DNA from: JASHVB01 sp963780805
Lineage (GTDB): Bacteria; Pseudomonadota; Alphaproteobacteria; Acetobacterales; Acetobacteraceae
Length of the DNA stretch: 64,000 nucleotides
Reading direction: 5' to 3'
Assembly (NCBI GenBank): GCA_963780805.1
Contig: CAWADP010000010.1
Location: forward strand, 124,001-188,000
Under the pieces are notes generated by a model. It saw only the letters and a program-made list of their open reading frames with translations. It had not been told where the DNA came from and searched no databases. Below, one piece after another: positions 57,243 through 64,000 of the stretch (positions within the stretch are counted from its first letter, which is position 1; every line of letters starts with the position of its first letter). The position numbers were made by a program, and so were the translations under genes.

Positions 57243-58682
57243 ATGACCCCGCTCGCCGAAACAGACAAGTTGTTCTTCGAACGCGCCGACGCCGCTCTGG
57301 ACCGTGCGACGGCTGAGCATGTGCTGGGCGAGGCCCTGGCCGCCAGCGACGACGGCGAGTTGTTCCTGGAATACCGGGAGTCGGAATCGATCAGCCTGGA
57401 CGACGGCCGCATCCGCAGCGCCGGCTTCGATACGACGCTGGGCTTCGGCCTGCGCGCGGTGGCGGGCGAGGCGACCGGCTACGCGCATGCCGGCGAACTG
57501 TCCGAACCCGCGCTACGCCGCGCCGCGGCCAGCGTGGCGGCGATCGCCGCCGGCCATTCCGGCACCGCGGCGGAGCCGCCGCGCGCCACCAATGCGCGCC
57601 TCTATTCCGACGCCAATCCGCTGGGCGCCGCGGATTTCCCAGCCCGCACCGCCCTGTTGTCGGAGATCGACATCTATGCCCGCGGCAAGGACCCGCGGGT
57701 GAAGCAGGTGATGGCCTCGGTCACCGGCGAATGGCAGGCGGTGCAGGTCATGCGGCCCGACGGCACGCGCGTCGCCGACCTGCGCCCGCTGGTGCGGCTC
57801 AACGTCGCGGTGGTGGTGGAGAAGAACGGCCGCCGCGAGACCGGCAGCTATGGTACCGGCGGCCGGTTCTCCTATGACAAGGTGACCGATGCCGCGACCT
57901 GGCGCGGCGCCGTTGACGAGGCGCTGCGCCAGGCGCTGGTGAACCTCGAAAGCGTGCCCGCCCCCGCGGGCGAGATGGAGGTCGTGCTCGGCGCCGGCTG
58001 GCCCGGCATCCTGCTTCATGAGGCGATCGGCCACGGGCTGGAAGGCGATTTCAACCGCAAGAAGACCTCGGCCTTCGCCGGTCTGCTGGGTCAGCGCATC
58101 GCTGTGCCGGGCGTGACCGTGGTGGACGACGGCACCATCCCCGACCGCCGCGGCAGCCTGACGGTGGATGACGAGGGCACCCCGACCAGCCGCACCGTGC
58201 TGATCGAGGATGGCATCCTGGTCGGCTTCATGCAGGACCGGCTGAACGCCCGCCTGATGGGCATGAAGGCCACCGGCAACGGCCGCCGCCAGTCCTTCGC
58301 CCACGCGCCGATGCCGCGGATGACGAACACCATCATGCTGGGCGGCAACGCGACGGCCGACGAGATGATCCGCTCGGTGAAGCGCGGCCTCTACGCGGTG
58401 AATTTCGGTGGCGGCCAGGTGGACATCACGTCGGGCAAATTCGTGTTCTCGGCGTCCGAGGCCTACCTGATCGAGGACGGCAAGGTCACCGCCCCGGTGA
58501 AGGGCGCCACGTTGATCGGCAACGGCCCCGACGCGCTGACCAAGGTGACGATGGTCGGCAACGACATGGAGCTGGACCCGGGCGTGGGCACTTGCGGCAA
58601 AAACGGCCAGGGTGTGCCGGTGGGGGTCGGTCAGCCGACGCTGAAAATGGCCGGGCTGACGGTGGGTGGCACCGCGGCGTGA
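57243..58682 (+). CDS. tldD: Metalloprotease TldD
   Basis: Subunit of the TldD-TldE zinc protease that processes modified peptides and labile proteins; 479 residues, the normal size. The zinc motif is 'GILLHEAIGHGLEGDFNRKK' (HExxxH, near residue 259). Other family blocks: 'ISLDDGRIRSAGFDTTLGFG', 'GVTVVDDGTIPDRRGSLTVD', 'NTIMLGGNATADEMIRSVKR' and 'GLYAVNFGGGQVDITSGKFV'. The C-terminus 'CGKNGQGVPVGVGQPTLKM' is diagnostic. No tldE/pmbA is within the window. The start ATG 57243 immediately follows a tandem repeat without a clear ribosome-binding site. Confidence 0.96.
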   Translation: MTPLAETDKLFFERADAALDRATAEHVLGEALAASDDGELFLEYRESESISLDDGRIRSAGFDTTLGFGLRAVAGEATGYAHAGELSEPALRRAAASVAAIAAGHSGTAAEPPRATNARLYSDANPLGAADFPARTALLSEIDIYARGKDPRVKQVMASVTGEWQAVQVMRPDGTRVADLRPLVRLNVAVVVEKNGRRETGSYGTGGRFSYDKVTDAATWRGAVDEALRQALVNLESVPAPAGEMEVVLGAGWPGILLHEAIGHGLEGDFNRKKTSAFAGLLGQRIAVPGVTVVDDGTIPDRRGSLTVDDEGTPTSRTVLIEDGILVGFMQDRLNARLMGMKATGNGRRQSFAHAPMPRMTNTIMLGGNATADEMIRSVKRGLYAVNFGGGQVDITSGKFVFSASEAYLIEDGKVTAPVKGATLIGNGPDALTKVTMVGNDMELDPGVGTCGKNGQGVPVGVGQPTLKMAGLTVGGTAA

Positions 58683-58761
58683 CGGTGGCGTGAAAAAATC
58701 TTACCCGATTCGTAAAAGATCGCTGGACAAGCCGGTTTCGTTGCGGTTCAACCCATGATTA

Positions 58762-59526
58762 ATGATAATCGCGGCGACGTCACCGGTCCGGGTCGTTCTG
58801 TCTGCCTGCCTTCTGATCGGCGGCCTGACCCTCGCCCGCGCGGAAGCGCCGTGCCCCGCTGAGCCGACGTTCCCGATGCTGCATCTCCACAACCTGCGAT
58901 CGGCCCTGGAGCAGGGAAAGGAAGCAGTGGTGGTGGCGATCGGTTCATCGTCGACGAAGGGCGTCATGGCGTCCGAGCCAGCGTACAGCTACCCGGCGGA
59001 GTTGCAGGCCGATCTGGAACGTGCCCTGCCGCGCATGCACGTCGCCGTGCTGAACCGCGGCATCGGTGGCCAGGACGCGCCGGAGGAACTGGCGCGATTG
59101 CAAGCGGACGCCATTGCGGTGCGGCCGCAACTGGTCATCTGGCAGGTCGGTACCAACGGCGCGCTGCGTGGCGCCGATCCCGCCACCTTCCGCAGCATGG
59201 TCACCGAGGGTGTGGGTCGCCTGAAGGCCGCCGGCATCGATGTTATCCTGATGGACAACCAGCACTCGCCGAAGGTGGACGCCGCGCCGGAGCATGGCGT
59301 GCTGGACGCCGTCCTTGCCCAGGTCGCCGCGGCCACCGGCACTGGTCTGTTCTCGCGCGCCGCGCTGATGACCGCCTGGGACGAGGAAGGCGCGCCGGAG
59401 ATCACCTTCATCGCCGCGGACGGTCTGCATGAGAACGATCGCGGCTATGTCTGCACGGCGAAGGCGCTGGCGGACGCCATCCTGGACGGGCTGCGCGAGA
59501 CACGAACGCTGTCCGCGCGGCGATAG
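58762..59526 (+). CDS. SGNH/GDSL-type hydrolase, exported
   Basis: Probable periplasmic esterase or acyl hydrolase of 254 residues. Signal peptide 'VVLSACLLIGGLTLARA' precedes the SGNH blocks: Ser in 'VVVAIGSSSTKGVMAS' (a GDS variant), Gly in 'LNRGIGGQDAPEEL', Asn in 'VIWQVGTNGALRG', and Asp/His in 'IAADGLHENDRGYVC'. All four catalytic positions are therefore present. ATG 58762 is used; an AT-rich stretch with a possible promoter lies before it. The substrate is unknown. It stands alone after tldD. Confidence 0.85.
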   Translation: MIIAATSPVRVVLSACLLIGGLTLARAEAPCPAEPTFPMLHLHNLRSALEQGKEAVVVAIGSSSTKGVMASEPAYSYPAELQADLERALPRMHVAVLNRGIGGQDAPEELARLQADAIAVRPQLVIWQVGTNGALRGADPATFRSMVTEGVGRLKAAGIDVILMDNQHSPKVDAAPEHGVLDAVLAQVAAATGTGLFSRAALMTAWDEEGAPEITFIAADGLHENDRGYVCTAKALADAILDGLRETRTLSARR

Positions 59527-59648
59527 TGCACGCCGGCAGGCAGGCCGGAGCGCTGCCTTCGGCCTGCGCTTCGCATCCGCGTGCGAGGGTGTCCGGGTCA
59601 AGCCCCATAGGCCCAGCCATGACGGGAGGCTGCGCATCGGCCGCACGC

Positions 59649-60653
59649 TCAATGCGCCGCCAGCCGGTATGCCGCCGCCACCAGGTCGATCATATCGAGC
59701 AATCGCGCCACGTAATGATCGTGCACCGCGAAGCCGGGCGCCTGCGGGTCGAGCAACTGCCGTTCCAGCGCACCGACCAGGCGGTGCAGGCGCCGCTGAT
59801 GCAGTCCGAGGCGCCGTTGCACCGGGTCTGCAATGATCCCGGCGAACGCCGCCGCCACCGCGGCGCCGGTCATCAGCCCCCCAGTAAGCCCCGCCAGCAG
59901 CACCGCGGAGGGCGCTACCGGGAATGCCGCGTACCATAGTGACCCCAGCCCTGTGCCCAGCGGAAACGACGCCACCGCCACCTGCTGCGCCAGCGTCGCC
60001 GCCAGCGCAGGACCCAGCGTCATCGCTCCGGGTGTCAGCTTGCTCAGCGCCATGGCGCCGGTGCCCAGGCTGAGCAATGACGTTGTGATCTCCGCCGCGG
60101 CCGCGCGGGTTGTGGCGTAGTCGGCGATGGCGGTGCCGATGCGGGCACGCAGCGCCGGATCGCGGCCGGCCACGCCGATCGCCGCGAGCATCGGCCGCAG
60201 CGTGGCAATCAGCCGCGGGTCGGTCAGGATCGTCTCCGCCAGGGCATCCCGCGTCGCCACGCGCTTGCCGTCGCGCACCGGCAGTTCGAGCAATTCGGTG
60301 TGCACCCGCCACGCGATCTCGCGCGCCACCGAGGTCTGCTGCAGCAGGCGCGGCTTGCGCAACAGCCCGGCCAGGGCCGGCGCCCCCAGCCGGCGTGCGG
60401 CGATCGCGGTCACCTGGAGTCCGATCTGCGGCCCCGCCATCGCAAGGTTCAGCGGCGCGCGCGCGATGTCCCACCCCAGCGCGGCGCGATGCAGCCGCAG
60501 CGCGCCCGGCAGCGAGAAATGCCGGTCCACGAAGGCGTCCACCCGCGCGTGGCGCCCGGCGGCATAGCGCGCCACGCCGTCGCGTACCACCGCCCGGATC
60601 AACATTCCATCCGGCACAGGCTGCAGCGTGGTCCCCGAAGCGGAACTGTCCAT
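59649..60653 (-). CDS. Conserved hypothetical protein with hydrophobic C-terminal half
   Basis: About 334 residues from ATG 60653 (MDSSASGTTLQPVPDGML). The N-terminal half contains 'RHARVDAFVDRHFSLPGALR' and 'LGWDIARAPLNLAMAGPQIG', which I associate with an uncharacterised DUF6635-like family, but I am not certain. The C-terminal half has two or three hydrophobic segments (LLAGLTGGLMTGAAVAAAFA and similar), suggesting membrane association. The frame is open further upstream to 61031 without family character. No neighbours suggest a role. Confidence 0.65.
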   Translation of the reverse strand: MDSSASGTTLQPVPDGMLIRAVVRDGVARYAAGRHARVDAFVDRHFSLPGALRLHRAALGWDIARAPLNLAMAGPQIGLQVTAIAARRLGAPALAGLLRKPRLLQQTSVAREIAWRVHTELLELPVRDGKRVATRDALAETILTDPRLIATLRPMLAAIGVAGRDPALRARIGTAIADYATTRAAAAEITTSLLSLGTGAMALSKLTPGAMTLGPALAATLAQQVAVASFPLGTGLGSLWYAAFPVAPSAVLLAGLTGGLMTGAAVAAAFAGIIADPVQRRLGLHQRRLHRLVGALERQLLDPQAPGFAVHDHYVARLLDMIDLVAAAYRLAAH

Positions 60654-61285
60654 TGCCACCGTAGCGTCGTCTCCCTTGCGCGGTTGCCTTCCTCGCGGGC
60701 CGTTCCTGAAGGATGACCGGGATGTTTGCATTCTGCCGGCGAAGGCCAAGAGAGGCGCACGATGGCGGGGCGTTCCAAAGTAACAGGAGAAAGGAATGCC
60801 ATGGACACGGCCGAGCGCCATGTCGTGAGTATGTCGTGAAGCCAGTCGGAAAGCCGGATGCGGGAAATCCGCACCTCCGGAACTCCACCACGGCAGCCCA
60901 GATAATCGCAGTCCTGCGACAGCGCGAGGCGGCGTTGCGCGCTGCGGGCACATGCCGCCTGAGGCCATGAGGGCTGCTTGCGAACGAAGCCCAAGCAGTG
61001 GTTCATCTTGCGCGTTGTTGCTAGTTGGCAATTACTCGGATGCTGGACCGGCGCGTCCCAGTGGAGCGATTGCCACAGAGCCCGCGCGCGCGGAGCCCCA
61101 CGTTTCTCCGTACCCGGCCCTGGTGTTTTCCACAGGGCTGAGGCAGGCTGTGCCGCCGGTCCGGGAGCGGCGATCAGAAATCCAGCAAAACGGGGGCAGT
61201 TCAGGCGATGCATCGTCGGGAGTTTTGCGGCATGGCGCCAACCACGCCGGCACACACGCAACCCCAGCCGGCTGTGCCCTAGAGC
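60654..61285. other. Intergenic region, about 630 bp, divergent promoters expected
   Basis: Between the hypothetical gene and the start of the dipeptide-type ABC operon, transcribed in opposite directions. I see no convincing ORF, repeat or hairpin. An AGGAGAAAGG sequence near 60785 precedes only a 12-codon frame. Confidence 0.4.
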
Positions 61286-62227
61286 ATGTTGGCCTATGCC
61301 ATCCGGCGCATTCTGACCACCATCCCTGTCATGCTGGTGGTCGCCTTCTTCGTCTTCAGCTTGCTCTACATCGCCCCAGGCGACCCCGCCGCCATCATCG
61401 CCGGCGACCAGGCCACCCCCGCCGACATCGTGCGCATCCGCGCCTCGCTCGGTCTTGATCGCCCCTTCCTGGTCCGCTTCGGCGAGTGGTTGTGGCACAT
61501 CCTGCACGGCGACCTCGGGACCTCCATCTTCACCAACCTGCCGGTCGCGCACATGATGGCGCAGCGTATCGAGCCGACCCTGTCGCTGATGGTGCTCACC
61601 ATTATTTTCGCAATCGTAGTCGCCATCCCGCTGGGCGTGGTCGCCGCCTGGAAGCACGGCTCCTGGATCGACCGCGGGGTGATGATGATCGCAGTGTTCG
61701 GCTTCTCCACCCCGGTCTTCGTGGTAGGCTACCTGCTCGCTTACATCTTCGCTCTACAACTCGACTGGCTGCCGGTGCAGGGCTTCAACTCGATCAGCGA
61801 CGGGCTGTGGCCGTTCCTCCGCACGCTGATCCTGCCGACGGTGGCGCTGGGACTGATCTACGTCGCGCTGCTGGCGAGGATCACCCGCGCCACCATGCTG
61901 GATGTGCTGAACCAGGACTACGTGCGCACCGCAAAGGCCAAGGGCGTGGGCCAGCGCGCCATCCTGTTCGTGCACGCACTGAAGAATGCGGCCGTGCCGA
62001 TCATCACCATCATCGGCAATGGCGTCGCCTTGCTGATCGGTGGTGCGGTGGTGACCGAGAGCGTGTTCGCCATTCCCGGCCTCGGCCGCTTGACGGTCGA
62101 TGCGATCCTGCGCCGCGACTATCCGGTGATCCAGGGCGTCGTGCTGTTGTTCAGCGTAACCTATGTTCTGGTGAACCTTGTCGTTGACCTGCTGTACACC
62201 GTGTTCGATCCGAGGATCCGCTATTGA
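61286..62227 (+). CDS. ABC transporter permease, DppB/OppB type
   Basis: Membrane permease of a dipeptide/oligopeptide-type importer, 313 residues with six membrane segments. The N-terminus 'MLAYAIRRILTTIPVMLVVA' and 'FSLLYIAPGDPAAIIAGD' are standard for DppB, as is the EAA loop 'DYVRTAKAKGVGQRAILFVH' and the end 'NLVVDLLYTVFDPRIRY'. It is the first gene of an operon with the permease and ATPase that follow; no binding-protein gene precedes it within the window, so the ligand is unknown. Two orphan family-5 binding proteins elsewhere in the window could serve it. Confidence 0.93.
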   Translation: MLAYAIRRILTTIPVMLVVAFFVFSLLYIAPGDPAAIIAGDQATPADIVRIRASLGLDRPFLVRFGEWLWHILHGDLGTSIFTNLPVAHMMAQRIEPTLSLMVLTIIFAIVVAIPLGVVAAWKHGSWIDRGVMMIAVFGFSTPVFVVGYLLAYIFALQLDWLPVQGFNSISDGLWPFLRTLILPTVALGLIYVALLARITRATMLDVLNQDYVRTAKAKGVGQRAILFVHALKNAAVPIITIIGNGVALLIGGAVVTESVFAIPGLGRLTVDAILRRDYPVIQGVVLLFSVTYVLVNLVVDLLYTVFDPRIRY

Positions 62228-62258
62228 GTACACTTGCTGCACGGCTCGGGTCGGTAAC

Positions 62259-63170
62259 ATGAGCACCGTCACCGGCACCGACCGCGGCTACCCGGAAGCA
62301 CCCGCGCTGCCGGACGTGCTGCCACCAGTGAAGCGCCGCGGGCCGGTCGGGACCTTCGTTCACCGGCATCCCACCATCGTGCTCGGCGGCTCCCTGGTCG
62401 GCGTGATGATCTGCATCGCGATCTTTGCGCCCTGGCTCGGCACCGTCGATCCAACCGCACTGGCGCCGGCGAAGCGGTTGCGCGAACCATCGGCGGTCTA
62501 CTGGTTCGGCACCGACATGCTTGGTCGCGACATCTACTCACGCGTCATCTACGGCTCGCGTATCTCTTTGCTCGTTGGCTTCTCGGTCGCCCTCGTCGCT
62601 TCCGCGGCGGGCGTCCTGGTGGGCGTGATCTCGGGGTTCATCCGCGCGCTCGACGCCATCCTGATGCGGGTAATGGACGGCCTGATGTCGATCCCGCCGC
62701 TGCTGCTCGCGATCGCGCTGATGGCGCTGACGCGCGCCTCCGTGCACAATGTAATCATCGCCATCAGCGTCGCCGAGTTCCCGCGCGTCTCGCGCCTGAT
62801 CCGCGGCATCGTGCTATCGCTGCGCGAGCAACCCTATGTCGAAGCCGCCATAGCCTCCGGCACGCGTCTGCCGTTGATCATCTGGCGGCACATCATTCCC
62901 AACACGCTGGCACCGCTGATGGTGAACGCGACCTTCATCTGCGCCTCGGCGATGATCACCGAATCGATCCTGTCGTTCATCGGCGCCGGCACGCCGCCGA
63001 CGATCCCAAGCTGGGGCAACATCATGGCCGAGGGCCGCGCGCTGTGGGAGATCAAGCCCTACGTGGTGTTCTTCCCCGCCGTGTTCCTCTGCGTCACCGT
63101 GCTCGCGGTGAACCTGCTCGGCGACGGGCTGCGCGACGCGCTCGATCCGCGGCTGGCAAAGCGGCTCTGA
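62259..63170 (+). CDS. ABC transporter permease, DppC/OppC type
   Basis: Second permease subunit, 303 residues. Family features: 'HPTIVLGGSLVGVMICIAIF', 'WFGTDMLGRDIYSRVIYGSR', the EAA loop 'QPYVEAAIASGTRLPLIIWR' and 'SFIGAGTPPTIPSWGNIMAE', ending 'LGDGLRDALDPRLAKRL', all typical of DppC. ATG 62259 follows the DppB stop by 31 bases. The ATPase gene begins 3 bases after its stop. Confidence 0.93.
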   Translation: MSTVTGTDRGYPEAPALPDVLPPVKRRGPVGTFVHRHPTIVLGGSLVGVMICIAIFAPWLGTVDPTALAPAKRLREPSAVYWFGTDMLGRDIYSRVIYGSRISLLVGFSVALVASAAGVLVGVISGFIRALDAILMRVMDGLMSIPPLLLAIALMALTRASVHNVIIAISVAEFPRVSRLIRGIVLSLREQPYVEAAIASGTRLPLIIWRHIIPNTLAPLMVNATFICASAMITESILSFIGAGTPPTIPSWGNIMAEGRALWEIKPYVVFFPAVFLCVTVLAVNLLGDGLRDALDPRLAKRL

Positions 63171-63173
63171 CGC

Positions 63174-64000
<827 letters not shown>

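Noticed and set aside
61032..61253. Minus-strand frame in the intergenic gap before the ABC operon
   Set aside because: No recognisable sequence, no ribosome-binding site and composition like a chance frame.

Overview
The window is GC-rich and densely coded on both strands, with a few short AT-rich intergenic patches. I infer an alphaproteobacterium, most likely of the Acetobacteraceae type. The firmest sign is a GTTC-N7-GTTC LexA operator in front of an imuA-imuB-dnaE2 mutasome. Catabolic content (ATP-dependent hydantoinase, orphan peptide-type binding proteins, Rieske oxygenase) fits a free-living heterotroph. I saw no rRNA, tRNA or CRISPR array.

Layout. 0-5 kb: end of an MCE/PqiB-type lipid transporter with its PqiC-like lipoprotein, a small conserved gene behind a duplicated 15-bp motif, an internally deleted transposase, a TauE-type exporter and an ATP-grasp ligase. 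5-15 kb: a catabolic block of hyuA, hyuB, an MFS transporter, an N-acyl-D-amino-acid deacylase and an enolase-superfamily enzyme, then a D-2-hydroxyacid dehydrogenase and an alcohol dehydrogenase scar. 15-24 kb: an RluA-type pseudouridine synthase, a chemoreceptor ending in PilZ, a thiolase/DUF35 pair, a VapC remnant, mfd and sdhE. 24-40 kb: tyrosinase, two orphan family-5 binding proteins, a Rieske oxygenase, a lytic transglycosylase, a beta-propeller protein, a SARP/TPR regulator, an epoxide-hydrolase-like enzyme, an Ldh2-type dehydrogenase, a GFA-type protein and an AI-2E-type permease. 40-47 kb: the SOS mutasome, invaded by mobile sequence. 47-50 kb: decayed NYN-domain remnants and an exopolysaccharide priming transferase. 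50-61 kb: an SDR, a degenerate PdeM-like protein, a branched-chain amino-acid-type binding protein, ctaA, a PAS-rich histidine kinase, tldD, an SGNH hydrolase and a membrane-associated hypothetical. 61-64 kb: a dipeptide-type ABC transporter running off the end.

The most interesting region is the mutasome. A GxxExxY gene sits between 45-bp imperfect inverted repeats (39/45 matching) exactly where imuB should run into dnaE2. Both imuB and dnaE2 also carry, in frame, copies of a roughly 110-bp palindromic element. The single LexA box lies upstream of imuA, so dnaE2 is now separated from it by the inserted module.

A caution for every reader: nine conserved-gene reading frames break, and every break moves to the +1 frame (one extra base), often in a short G or C run. 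This affects the ATP-grasp gene, hyuA (three), dnaE2 (two), the sugar transferase, ctaA and the histidine kinase. The uniform direction suggests insertion-type sequencing errors rather than real gene decay. By contrast, the transposase and the alcohol dehydrogenase have large internal deletions and look truly dead.
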